NCBI RefSeq assembly: GCF_002210225.1
Contig: NZ_MWUJ01000004.1
Span: 124,001 to 188,000, forward strand
Length of the DNA stretch: 64,000 bases
Direction: 5' to 3'
Source: Geofilum rhodophaeum
GTDB lineage: Bacteria; Bacteroidota; Bacteroidia; Bacteroidales; Marinilabiliaceae
Below, one piece after another: positions 37,415-45,683 of the stretch. The notes below the pieces were generated by a model. The model did no database searches, had not been told where the DNA came from, and saw only the letters and a program-made list of their open reading frames with translations. Numbering within the stretch: the stretch's first letter is position 1; every line of letters starts with the position of its first letter. The position numbers and the translations under genes were made by a program.

Positions 37415-39043
37415 TTATTTTATAGCTGTAGAAAGCGTGCCGGCTTCCTGTCTTCTCCGGTTAAGTTCTAAAGTGATGGCGTCCATCTTATCCTGATTGA
37501 GCGGATAGATGCCCATCAACACCGCTCCCAGCAAGGCGATTAAAGCAGGAATCCAGCTCATGAGCATAATAATGCCCGGCACAGCGCCCTCAATGGCCGA
37601 ACTGTCCTGTCCGTTGTAATGAAAGGCAGCGAGCACCAGGCCAATGATGGCACCAGCTACCCCACCGCCAAACTTGGTGGAGAAGGACCCCGCCGAATAC
37701 ACCAGACCAGTTGCCCGTCGACCATTGATGTACTCCGAATAATCGGCCGCATCGCCCAGCATGGCAAAAAACAAAGTGGGAAAAATGGCCGCCCCAAACT
37801 CGGAAACTATACCGATGACAAAAATGGAAAGGGCATCACCGGGTCCGCAAAAAACCAAAAGGGCATTCACCAATCCGGAGAACACAAAGGCATAAACAAA
37901 CAAGCGCTTTTTGCCCAGCCGTTTGGCCAGCCAAGCCGTAGCCATGGCGCCTGCTATGGAGGCCACCATCAGCGCCACCATATAAGAAGCTGCCAGCAAT
38001 TGATTGTGCAGGTAATGGGTGAAATATATCACCACAATGCCCTGCTTGATGGAATTGTACACCTGAAAAATCAAGCCGGTCAGTAACAAAATCCACCAGG
38101 GCCTGTTTTTAATCAAATCGGCCAAATCGGCCAACAAAGAGCTCTTCTGCGTGGGCAAGGGTTGCACTCTTTCCCGGGTGGTAAAAAAAGTAACCAATAA
38201 GGAAAGTGCAAGCACCACCGACAGAACATAAATGGCGGAGCTGTAGCCCCGTTTCTGATCGATGATTTCAATGTCGCCAACCTGCAGACCCTCTTCTCCG
38301 CTCACGACAAAAGTATAGGAAATCCCGGCCTCCATCGAAAAACTTTTGCCCTTGGTCCCAAGGTGTTCAGGATCCAGAGCCAGAGAATCGGCCCAGGCAA
38401 AAAGGGCAATGCCGTCACTGGTTTTAATGTTGACGTTGGGAACCTCTTCAGGACTGGACACCACAACCTCATACCTGGCTCGATCAAGCTCACGCAGCTG
38501 AATGTCGGACGAAATATTTCCGTAATGAGCCACCAGAAAAAGCAAGGCCCCCTGAACCAACATACCACCCCCAAAGGCTCCTACCATGCGGTAGGAGCCC
38601 AGGCTGGTCCGCTCTTTATCATCTCCCGTCATAACAGCCATTAAGGCGCCATAGGGAATGTTATTGGCGGTATAAACAAGTGTGAAAATGATGTAGGTGG
38701 TATAAGCGTAAACTATTTTCCCGGTGGGACTCAAATCGGGTGCTGTAAACAGGAGCGACAAGATGGCCCCAAGAGGCAGGGCGGTCCACAGGATCCAGGG
38801 CCTGAACTTACCGTAACGCGAGCGCGTACGGTCACCCACCACACCCATGAGCAGGTCGCTTACCCCGTCGCTGGACCGTGCTATTAACATCAGCAATCCC
38901 ACAGCAGCGGGTTGAAGGCCAAAAACATCGGTATAAAATATAAACAGAAAGGTGGAAACCCCTCTCCAGGCAATATTGGCGGCCCCGTCTCCCAGGGCGA
39001 AACCTATCTTCTCTTTAATTGAAAGCTTTTGGGCTGTATTCAT
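37415..39043 (-). CDS. GPH-family (MFS) sugar:cation symporter with enlarged periplasmic loop
   Basis: 542 residues with 12 predicted membrane helices. The GPH signatures are GFALGDGAANIAWRG at the N-terminus and MGVVGDRTRSRYGKFRPWIL between helices 2 and 3. It probably carries cellobiose or short glucans across the inner membrane to the phosphorylase. Typical members are about 450-470 residues. Here about 85 extra, mostly soluble residues (about 175-262) lie between helices 5 and 6, which by the usual topology face the periplasm. It is the second gene of the operon, 5 bp after the Nudix regulator. Confidence 0.9.
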   Translation of the reverse strand: MNTAQKLSIKEKIGFALGDGAANIAWRGVSTFLFIFYTDVFGLQPAAVGLLMLIARSSDGVSDLLMGVVGDRTRSRYGKFRPWILWTALPLGAILSLLFTAPDLSPTGKIVYAYTTYIIFTLVYTANNIPYGALMAVMTGDDKERTSLGSYRMVGAFGGGMLVQGALLFLVAHYGNISSDIQLRELDRARYEVVVSSPEEVPNVNIKTSDGIALFAWADSLALDPEHLGTKGKSFSMEAGISYTFVVSGEEGLQVGDIEIIDQKRGYSSAIYVLSVVLALSLLVTFFTTRERVQPLPTQKSSLLADLADLIKNRPWWILLLTGLIFQVYNSIKQGIVVIYFTHYLHNQLLAASYMVALMVASIAGAMATAWLAKRLGKKRLFVYAFVFSGLVNALLVFCGPGDALSIFVIGIVSEFGAAIFPTLFFAMLGDAADYSEYINGRRATGLVYSAGSFSTKFGGGVAGAIIGLVLAAFHYNGQDSSAIEGAVPGIIMLMSWIPALIALLGAVLMGIYPLNQDKMDAITLELNRRRQEAGTLSTAIK

Positions 39044-39048
39044 GGCAC

Positions 39049-39816
39049 TTAAATTGCAAAATCAAGTATGTCCTTACGGTTGGCCTCGTATTGATCCCTG
39101 TCGAACACATACAAACGGGCAGGTTTATGCGCCACGCCCTTTTGTTTTTCATCCAGAGGGACCAGATACTTCATTCGGGCCACCTTTTTTCGAAAGTTCC
39201 GCTTATCCAGACTCACACCCAGAATAACTTCATAAATCCGTTGCAGCTGTGAGAGGGTAAACTTTTCGGGTAACAAGGCAAAACCAATGGGTTCATGCAA
39301 AAGCTTGCGTCTCAAAGCCGCCAGGGCTTCTTCCAGAATTTCAAGATGGTCAAAAGCGAGGCTTTTGACCTCATCCACCGGCATCCATTGCACATTACGT
39401 CCCTTCCACTCCAGCGTCACATTGTCCGTGGCCAACAAAGAATAATAACCCACCGTGATGATGCGTTGATCTGGATTTCGTCCGTTGGCCCTTAACCAGG
39501 CCCGGTCGTTTTCCTTGCTGATTCGGTGCGGAGAACCGAAGGTTTTAAACTGCTCCAAATAAATATCCTGTAATCCGGTCAAATCAAACAGCACACGTGC
39601 AGCGGCCGCATCCAAATCCTCATCTTCATAGATGTGGTTACCCGTCAAGGTTAAATCGTTGAACCGAACAGCTCCGCTTTCGGGGTCGGTCATCACCCGA
39701 TCAACCAGCAAAACCTGCAAACGGGTAAAGTCGAAACCGAAAATAACACAGTCGACCGACACATAATTGTTGTAAACCTTTGATGCGGAAAGGGCGCCGT
39801 TACTTGCTTTTGCCAT
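39049..39816 (-). CDS. Nudix-type transcriptional regulator (AraR/NrtR-like), copy 1
   Basis: 255 residues: an N-terminal Nudix fold (about 19-150, VDCVIFGFDFTRLQVLLV) and a C-terminal winged helix (about 175-250, FTLSQLQRIYEVILG, FRKKVARMKYL). The Nudix box region reads AARVLFDLTGL and lacks the REUXEE glutamates, so it should bind a ligand rather than hydrolyse it, as in the AraR-type sugar regulators of Bacteroidota. It is the first gene of the operon, and an operator-like site lies 6 bp before its ATG, suggesting autoregulation. Confidence 0.9.
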   Translation of the reverse strand: MAKASNGALSASKVYNNYVSVDCVIFGFDFTRLQVLLVDRVMTDPESGAVRFNDLTLTGNHIYEDEDLDAAAARVLFDLTGLQDIYLEQFKTFGSPHRISKENDRAWLRANGRNPDQRIITVGYYSLLATDNVTLEWKGRNVQWMPVDEVKSLAFDHLEILEEALAALRRKLLHEPIGFALLPEKFTLSQLQRIYEVILGVSLDKRNFRKKVARMKYLVPLDEKQKGVAHKPARLYVFDRDQYEANRKDILDFAI

Positions 39817-39821
39817 TCTAC

Positions 39822-39839
39822 TTAGTGTGTTTTTTACAC
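39822..39839. promoter_or_regulatory. Operator-like site 1 before the Nudix regulator
   Basis: TTAGTGTGTTTTTTACAC contains the inverted half-sites GTGT and ACAC. It lies 6 bp upstream of the regulator ATG. It matches site 2 at 16 of 18 positions. Confidence 0.55.
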
Positions 39840-39953
39840 TTTAAAATTATTTGGCTAATTTATGGCATAAAACCAAAAAACCAAATAGTTTTTTCAGACC
39901 TTTACACAAAATTTAAGTATTGCTGTTGGCAAAGTCAGACCCGGCGCGACTTT

Positions 39954-39971
39954 GTGTAACAAATACACTAA
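39954..39971. promoter_or_regulatory. Operator-like site 2, opposite orientation
   Basis: Read on the minus strand it is TTAGTGTATTTGTTACAC, 16 of 18 identical to site 1. It lies 132 bp away, closer to the divergent NYN gene (39 bp before its ATG). The pair may allow looping or control of both genes by the Nudix regulator. Confidence 0.55.
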
Positions 39972-40009
39972 ATAAAATTTGTAATTTATATTTATTCTAA
40001 ATAACTCAC

Positions 40010-40759
40010 ATGAAAGAAAACCGCGAAATGCACCTTGCCGTACTCATAGACGGAGACAACATACCCTACGCCAACATCAAAGGAATGATGGAGGAAATTG
40101 CCAAGTTTGGCATCCCCACCTTTAAAAGGATTTATGGCGACTGGACCAAACCACAACTGGGAGGCTGGAAGGGCGTATTGCTCGAAAACGCCATCACCCC
40201 CATTCAGCAATACAGTTATACCAGTGGGAAAAATGCGACCGACTCGGCCATGATCATCGATGCCATGGATATTTTGTATTCCGGCAAAGTAGATGGCTTT
40301 TGTGTGGTATCCAGCGACAGCGACTTTACCCGTCTGGCCACCCGCCTTCGCGAGTCGGGCATGCTGGTGATTGGAATGGGCGAAAAGAAAACCCCATCCC
40401 CCTTTATTGTAGCCTGCGATAAGTTTATTTATCTGGAAATCCTGGCCTCCTCCGACGACAAAGACAGCGACAAAAAGAGTAAGGACAAAGAGCAAGCCTC
40501 GGTTCAGAAAGTAGACAATCGTTTGTTGAACCTGTTGAAAGCCACCATTCAGGACCAGGCAGATGACGACGGTTGGGCCTTCTTAGGGGAGGTGGGACAA
40601 ATGCTGAACAAGAAGCGACCGGATTTTGACCCGCGTAACTACGGCTTCAGTCGCCTTACCCCTATGCTCAAATCACTAAAAAAGAATTTTGAAGTGGACG
40701 AACGCATCCTGGACAAATCGAATACACGTCATGTGTATGTGCGTGCACGAACAAAATAA
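40010..40759 (+). CDS. NYN-domain nuclease-like protein with OST-HTH/LOTUS domain
   Basis: 249 residues with no signal. The N-terminal NYN/PIN-like domain (about 7-145) has the acidic residues expected for a metal-dependent ribonuclease: LIDGDNIPY (Asp14, Asp16), TDSAMIIDAMD and SSDSDFTRLA. A charged linker (about 148-163, rich in Asp, Lys and Ser) leads to an OST-HTH/LOTUS domain (170-245), which in other proteins binds RNA. This is a known LabA-like architecture with no firm bacterial function. It is divergent from the Nudix operon, and its stop codon directly abuts that of the convergent phosphatase gene. Confidence 0.88.
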   Translation: MKENREMHLAVLIDGDNIPYANIKGMMEEIAKFGIPTFKRIYGDWTKPQLGGWKGVLLENAITPIQQYSYTSGKNATDSAMIIDAMDILYSGKVDGFCVVSSDSDFTRLATRLRESGMLVIGMGEKKTPSPFIVACDKFIYLEILASSDDKDSDKKSKDKEQASVQKVDNRLLNLLKATIQDQADDDGWAFLGEVGQMLNKKRPDFDPRNYGFSRLTPMLKSLKKNFEVDERILDKSNTRHVYVRARTK

Positions 40760-41233
40760 TTAGGAAGTCAGCTTTTGATAGAGGCCTTCACAGGCATCTT
40801 CCAGCAAATCAAGCACAAGAATAAAGCCATCCTCTCCTCCATAGTAGGGATCGGGCACTTCGTTGTAGCCCATGGACTGTGCAAAATCGGTCATTTTTAC
40901 CACCTTGGCCCGCGCAGCTTCATCGGGGGCCATGGCCAACAAATCCCGAACATTTTCATCATCCATAGCCACCACCAAGTCAAAATATTCAAAATCGATA
41001 TCGGATTTAACGGGGCGACTGATGCTGTTGAGCTGGTAGCCCCGCTTACGGGCAAAACGCTTCATTCTAGAATCGGCAGGTTCGCCTTCATGCACACCTA
41101 TAATACCGGCTGAATCGATTTCAAAACGCCCGCCGGCACCATGCTTTTCAACAACCGCATTCATCACTGCCTCAGCACTGGGCGAGCGGCAAATGTTTCC
41201 AAGACAAACAAACAACAAGCGCATTTTATCCAT
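40760..41233 (-). CDS. Low-molecular-weight protein-tyrosine phosphatase
   Basis: 157 residues from the ATG at 41233 (MDKMRLLFVC); an ATG at 41224 is also possible, and the upstream GTG is unlikely. The P-loop CLGNICRSP gives the C-X5-R signature (Cys10, Arg16), and DPYYGGEDGF supplies the general-acid Asp. The family removes phosphate from tyrosine or related residues, often in capsule control. The gene begins 11 bp after the second Nudix regulator. Confidence 0.93.
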   Translation of the reverse strand: MDKMRLLFVCLGNICRSPSAEAVMNAVVEKHGAGGRFEIDSAGIIGVHEGEPADSRMKRFARKRGYQLNSISRPVKSDIDFEYFDLVVAMDDENVRDLLAMAPDEAARAKVVKMTDFAQSMGYNEVPDPYYGGEDGFILVLDLLEDACEGLYQKLTS

Positions 41234-41244
41234 TGACACACCCC

Positions 41245-41922
41245 TTAATGTATTTTAAAAACCCTATCGTTGTAAGCCACTTCATCCTGTCCATTAAACT
41301 TATAATAATAAGCCCCTTTTTTTGACTCCGTGGTATTTTTAATGTTAAGTCGCTCCAACACCCCGAGCGACAAAACCTTTTTGCGGAAATTACCCGGATC
41401 AAAGGGACGTTGAAAAATAGCTTCATACAAAAGACGTAATTGCATAAGCGTAAACTTATCGGGCAAAAGTTCCTTCCCTATGAGTTCGTTGGAAGCACGA
41501 CTTTGCAAGGTTCTGAAACCACCCGCAATGATTTCGCCGTGATCAAAAATCAACTCAGGCAGTTTATTTACCGGCCACCATAAGGCACCCGACTGGTGAA
41601 CCAGTTCCTTGTCGTATTTATCCACTCGAATAAGCGCCGCAAAAGCGATGCTTATTACACGCGCACCCGGATCCCGGCCAACCTCAGAAAAGGCTGCCAC
41701 CTGTTCCATATATATGTCCTTGAGCCCGGTGGTTCTTTGAAGTACGCGCATGGCAGCATTTTCTACCGATTCGCTTTCCCGAACAAAACCGCCCATCAAA
41801 GACCATTTTCCACTTTCGGGTTCTATATCCCTGGGCCAAAGTAAAAGCTTAAGCTCCCCCTCTTCGTAGCCAAAAATCACACAATCGACTGCGACGTGTA
41901 ACTTTGGGTGATTGTATACCAT
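41245..41922 (-). CDS. Nudix-type transcriptional regulator (AraR/NrtR-like), copy 2
   Basis: About 225 residues from the ATG at 41922 (MVYNHPKLHVAVDCVIFGY). A longer frame opening with TTG at 42009 would overlap the upstream gene by 38 bp and is less likely. The Nudix fold (to about 125) has a degenerate box (AAMRVLQRTTGL), and the winged helix follows (FTLMQLRLLYEAIF, FRKKVLSLGVLERL). It shares the layout of copy 1 but is clearly diverged. Lying just downstream of a sugar-binding lipoprotein, it may control that gene or a sugar pathway encoded elsewhere. Confidence 0.87.
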   Translation of the reverse strand: MVYNHPKLHVAVDCVIFGYEEGELKLLLWPRDIEPESGKWSLMGGFVRESESVENAAMRVLQRTTGLKDIYMEQVAAFSEVGRDPGARVISIAFAALIRVDKYDKELVHQSGALWWPVNKLPELIFDHGEIIAGGFRTLQSRASNELIGKELLPDKFTLMQLRLLYEAIFQRPFDPGNFRKKVLSLGVLERLNIKNTTESKKGAYYYKFNGQDEVAYNDRVFKIH

Positions 41923-41971
41923 GTTAATGCACTCAAAAGGCGTATGTTCGCCATCAAAAAAATAAATATTC

Positions 41972-42973
41972 CTATCGGATATCGCTCCAGCTGTATTGTC
42001 CCGACTCAATCAAAACCTCTTCAATGGTTTCGGAGGTAACAATCTGGGAGGGCACCTTAAAGGTCACAATGTCCGCAAAACCATTGTTGGTACGCGAAGT
42101 GGCCAGTTCGGAAATATCTCGCCCTTTCAGCATCTCATCGACCAACTCTGCAGTTCTGTAGCCCAATACTTTGTGTGGATGATAAACCGTCATCGTCATT
42201 TCTCCCTGGTACACCTTCCGTACTGCTTCCAAAATGGCATCCTGGCCGGTTACCACCACTTCTCCCAACAAATCATATTTACGCAGAACCTCAACGGCAG
42301 CAAGTCCCATGGGATCACTGCAGGTGATTACTGCATCGATATCGGTACCGTAGGCATCAATAACCTGCTGCAATTCAAAGCCGGCACGCTCTCCATTCCA
42401 TCCCTCCACATAAGTATCGTACAAAATATTAATGGCACCGGAAGCGACGTGCGGCGCCAAAATACTGTCGATGTGCTGCTTCAACTCAAAACCATTGCGG
42501 TCAAAGCGATCGCCATTCAACAAGACATAATTGCCGCGGGGCTTCTTTTCGAGGGCGATTTCACAAAACAAGCCTGCCAGGGAGGCATTGTTTCCCGTCA
42601 GATACAAATCGTAGTCAGAATTGTTTATGAGTCGGTTGTAGGCCACAACCTTTACGCCCTGACTCTTGGCATCCCTAACCAAAGGGGCAATGGTGTTGCC
42701 ATTGACACAGGCGATAACCAAAACATCCACACCCTGCTCCAGCAGCTCATAACCCTGAGCCAACTGCAGGGCATCGTCGTCCTCAGCCTCCTTAATAACC
42801 ACCTCATGTCCCAGCTCACGCAAACGCTCAGCCATAAAATTGCCCTCCGCTTTAAAGCGCTCCCGAAAAGAGGCGGGACTCAGATAACCTACCGTATAGC
42901 TGTCGGCACCCGAACAGGAGACAAAACCCAACAAAATCAACCCCCAAAAAAACAAAACAACAATTCGGTTCAT
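41972..42973 (-). CDS. Orphan sugar-binding lipoprotein (periplasmic binding protein type 1, XylF/RbsB-like)
   Basis: 333 residues from the ATG at 42973 (MNRIVVLFFWGLILLGFVSC, lipobox Cys20). The rest is a two-lobed type I periplasmic-binding fold: TVGYLSPASFRERFKAEGNFM, VDVLVIACVNGNTIAPLV, GVKVVAYNRLINNSD, DAVITCSDPMGLAAVEVL, VVTGQDAILEAV. These match ABC-type xylose/ribose binding proteins. No permease or ATPase gene is near, so it may act as a sensor component rather than in uptake. It is followed by a Nudix regulator and divergent from a chemoreceptor. Confidence 0.85.
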   Translation of the reverse strand: MNRIVVLFFWGLILLGFVSCSGADSYTVGYLSPASFRERFKAEGNFMAERLRELGHEVVIKEAEDDDALQLAQGYELLEQGVDVLVIACVNGNTIAPLVRDAKSQGVKVVAYNRLINNSDYDLYLTGNNASLAGLFCEIALEKKPRGNYVLLNGDRFDRNGFELKQHIDSILAPHVASGAINILYDTYVEGWNGERAGFELQQVIDAYGTDIDAVITCSDPMGLAAVEVLRKYDLLGEVVVTGQDAILEAVRKVYQGEMTMTVYHPHKVLGYRTAELVDEMLKGRDISELATSRTNNGFADIVTFKVPSQIVTSETIEEVLIESGQYSWSDIR

Positions 42974-43017
42974 ATTCAAGTTTTTAAAATGCATTATTAC
43001 CCTTAATCGATAAATTC

Positions 43018-43025
43018 TAACTTTG
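43018..43025 (+). promoter_or_regulatory. -7 element for the chemoreceptor gene
   Basis: TAACTTTG matches TAnnTTTG, 56 bp before the ATG. A 10-bp palindrome, TTTACGTAAA (43036-43045), lies just downstream and could be a regulator site. Confidence 0.5.
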
Positions 43026-43081
43026 CAGCAACGAATTTACGTAAAATTAAGTAGATTTAACCTGAAAATAAACATTAAGAT

Positions 43082-44863
43082 ATGAGCAAGATGTTCAACT
43101 GGAAGAATTTCAACATCCGACGCAAAATTACTCTCGGGTTTTCAAGTATTATATCCATAGCCCTCATTACCGGGATTGTTCTATTGATCAATCTCTATCA
43201 AATTTCGACAAAGACAGGAGAGATGGTTAACGCCCACATCCCCTCTGCCAATGCCTCGAACCAACTGATGCGCTACTGGCTCGAATCCAGTGAGTTTATG
43301 CGTTCCTACCAATTCAGTGGCAACGAATATTTTCACCAACAACACAACATCACCCTACAGCGCATGCAAAATGCACTGGCTGAATTACAAACCTTAACCA
43401 AAGAGCGGGACCAGGAATTGCAGGAAAAAGGCGTCTTTATAACTCTCTTGGCCAACTACACCCGGGAATATCAGCAGGCCGCAGAGCGTTATCACCAAAA
43501 GCGCAGTCAGTTGAACGACGATCTGAGTAATTTTAGAGCTGGACTGAAGGCCCTCGCCGGCAACGCTGCTTATGCGGGCTCATTCACCAATTTACAAGTA
43601 TTGAACCATCTCTACCGCCTGGACGCACAGTTTGGGCAGAGCCTATATGAAAGGCAGGGAGCTGCAGAACTTGAAAAAACACTGGAGGCCATAGAAAACC
43701 GTCTGCAACAAGGAGGCGTAACCGGCACACTCAGAACTTCTGCAGATGAGCTCTTGTCGACCGGGAAACGCCTTAACCAAGACCTTTCTGAACTGCGTAA
43801 GGAAGAACTCAAGACCTACGAATGGGCCAAAAAAGTAATGTGGGAGGTCAGGGCTTCTGCCGATATCGGACTGGATCAAATTATCCTGACCGGAAATACC
43901 AGCAACGACATTACCATGCGTCAGCGCAACCTGCAAATCATTACGCTGAGCTTGTCCCTCTTGTTGGGTCTCCTCTTCATTGTTCTGCTGTCCAATTCGA
44001 TCAGTCGCCCCATTGAACGCGGAATAGCCATGGCCGAAAGGGTGGCTGCGGGGGATTTGACCACCAAAATTGAAGAGGACAGGGAAGACGAAATTGGCCG
44101 ACTGGCCCGGGCACTGAACAACATGACCGACAACCTGAGCGATTTGATTGGTAAAATAATTGCCAGCTCCAACTCCATTTCCCTGGCCAGTGAACGTTTA
44201 AGCTCCAAAGCCATGGAGTTGGCCGAAGGGGCTAACCAGCAAGCTTCCTCCGCCGAAGAAGTATCCTCCTCGATGCAGGAAATGCATGCGGTAATTGAGC
44301 AAAACACCGACAATGCACGACAAACAGAAAGCATTTCGGCCAGGGCAGCGGGACAAATGAAAGAAAGCAACCAGCGAAGCAGGGATGCGGCCCTGCACCT
44401 GGAAGAGATTACCAATAAAATTTCGGTGATTAAAGACATTGCATTCCAAACCAACATATTGGCCTTGAATGCGGCTGTTGAGGCGGCTCGTGCGGGTGCC
44501 GAAGGACGGGGTTTTGCGGTAGTTGCTGCAGAGGTACGTAAACTGGCCGAACGCAGTCAGGCTGCCGCCGTTGAAATCACCAAAGCATCGTCGGTTACCA
44601 ATGAAGCCTCACAGGTTGCCACCGAATTGTTGGACAGCTTGACCCCCGAGATTGAAAAGACGGCCAATCTGGTACAGGAAATTGCTGCGGCCTCCAACGA
44701 ACAGGTTACCGGGGTACAGCAAATCAACCTGGCGCTCCAGGAACTCAACCAGGTTACCCAGCGCAACGCCTCTAACGCAGACGAAATCAACCTGGCCGCT
44801 ACCGAATTGATGGATCTCTCTCAGGAATTGTCGCAGGCTACGGCCCATTTCAAAGCCAACTAA
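43082..44863 (+). CDS. Methyl-accepting chemotaxis protein
   Basis: 593 residues: membrane helix 18-37, periplasmic helical-bundle-like sensor (40-283), second helix 284-304, HAMP (305-357) and a long signalling coiled coil (360-590). The conserved hairpin tip is [18 protein letters not shown], followed by [19 protein letters not shown]. No methylesterase/CheR-tethering pentapeptide is visible at the C-terminus. No other che genes are in the window. It is divergent from the sugar-binding lipoprotein, which could present ligand to its sensor domain. Confidence 0.93.
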   Translation: MSKMFNWKNFNIRRKITLGFSSIISIALITGIVLLINLYQISTKTGEMVNAHIPSANASNQLMRYWLESSEFMRSYQFSGNEYFHQQHNITLQRMQNALAELQTLTKERDQELQEKGVFITLLANYTREYQQAAERYHQKRSQLNDDLSNFRAGLKALAGNAAYAGSFTNLQVLNHLYRLDAQFGQSLYERQGAAELEKTLEAIENRLQQGGVTGTLRTSADELLSTGKRLNQDLSELRKEELKTYEWAKKVMWEVRASADIGLDQIILTGNTSNDITMRQRNLQIITLSLSLLLGLLFIVLLSNSISRPIERGIAMAERVAAGDLTTKIEEDREDEIGRLARALNNMTDNLSDLIGKIIASSNSISLASERLSSKAMELAEGANQQASSAEEVSSSMQEMHAVIEQNTDNARQTESISARAAGQMKESNQRSRDAALHLEEITNKISVIKDIAFQTNILALNAAVEAARAGAEGRGFAVVAAEVRKLAERSQAAAVEITKASSVTNEASQVATELLDSLTPEIEKTANLVQEIAAASNEQVTGVQQINLALQELNQVTQRNASNADEINLAATELMDLSQELSQATAHFKAN

Positions 44864-44888
44864 GGCAAGCCTTATAAAGCAAAAGGAC

Positions 44889-45251
44889 TTAAAGGTCCGT
44901 GCCCGACTCGAGTTGGGTGCGGACTTTCTTGGTTAGTGAGGCATACACCAGAGCGTAGGAATGGTCAATCAACAGCCGTACCAGCTCCGGAGCTAAAGTC
45001 CCATCCATATCCAGAGTGTTCCAGTGCCGTTTGTTCATGTGGTACCCGGGACGAATGGCAGCATATTGCTCGCGCAATTCCAGGGCATACTCGGGATCGC
45101 ATTTTAAATTGATGCTGAAAGGCCCGCTCAAACCCGTTAAAACAAAAATTTTACCGCCAACTTTAAAAACCAGGGTATCCTCATCAAAGGGCAAATCCTC
45201 GCTTACATGTGGTTTGGACAGGCAATAGGCCCGTAAGGTTTCAATATCCAT
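44889..45251 (-). CDS. MmcQ/YjbR-family protein
   Basis: 120 residues, a CyaY-like fold typical of YjbR. MDIETLRAYCLSKPHVSEDLPFDEDTLVFKVGGKIF is spread over the N-terminal half, and MNKRHWNTL and LIDHSYALVYASLTKK are family-typical. The function is unknown; DNA binding has been proposed for the family. It is last in an LdcA-YraN-YjbR gene row with 27-30 bp gaps. Confidence 0.85.
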   Translation of the reverse strand: MDIETLRAYCLSKPHVSEDLPFDEDTLVFKVGGKIFVLTGLSGPFSINLKCDPEYALELREQYAAIRPGYHMNKRHWNTLDMDGTLAPELVRLLIDHSYALVYASLTKKVRTQLESGTDL

Positions 45252-45281
45252 AACAACTACCTTTATCTCAAAACTACTCTG

Positions 45282-45656
45282 CTACTCTGCCTGGGCCGTA
45301 AAAGCAGCTTCCAAATGCTCAATTTCCCAGGTCCCGTTTTGCTTTGGCAGACAGCTCAACACATCAAAGCGAACACGTCCGTCAAAACGCGTGTAGCGAA
45401 CATAGTGATCGGCGGCCAGCACCAGATAACGAATTTTCATGGGTCCGATACTGTCGCGCGGGTGCAAGATTTCGGCGCTGTCGCCACTTCGGGTGCGCAC
45501 CTCGGCGACCACCAACACCGAACCATCCATGGCAATGATATCGACCTCCTTATGATGAAAGCGCCAGTTCTGTGCGAGTATGCGGTAGCCTTTGGCACGC
45601 AAAAAGTCGGCCGCCTTTTGCTCACCCAGCTTTCCCAGTTCATTGTGTGCTGCCAT
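45282..45656 (-). CDS. YraN-family (UPF0102) endonuclease-fold protein
   Basis: 124 residues. It begins HNELGKLGEQKAADFLRAKG, followed by NWRFHHKEVDIIA and VVAEVRTRS, the acidic residues of a restriction-endonuclease-like fold. The final catalytic position is EVRTR rather than the usual EVKTR. The family's role is uncertain. Confidence 0.9.
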   Translation of the reverse strand: MAAHNELGKLGEQKAADFLRAKGYRILAQNWRFHHKEVDIIAMDGSVLVVAEVRTRSGDSAEILHPRDSIGPMKIRYLVLAADHYVRYTRFDGRVRFDVLSCLPKQNGTWEIEHLEAAFTAQAE

Positions 45657-45683
45657 GGTCGGGTTATAATTTGAGCGCCAAAG

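Noticed and set aside
41923-42009. Overlap of the second Nudix regulator with the sugar-binding protein gene
   Set aside because: The overlap exists only if a TTG start is used; the first ATG (41922) leaves a 49-bp gap and still includes the whole Nudix fold.
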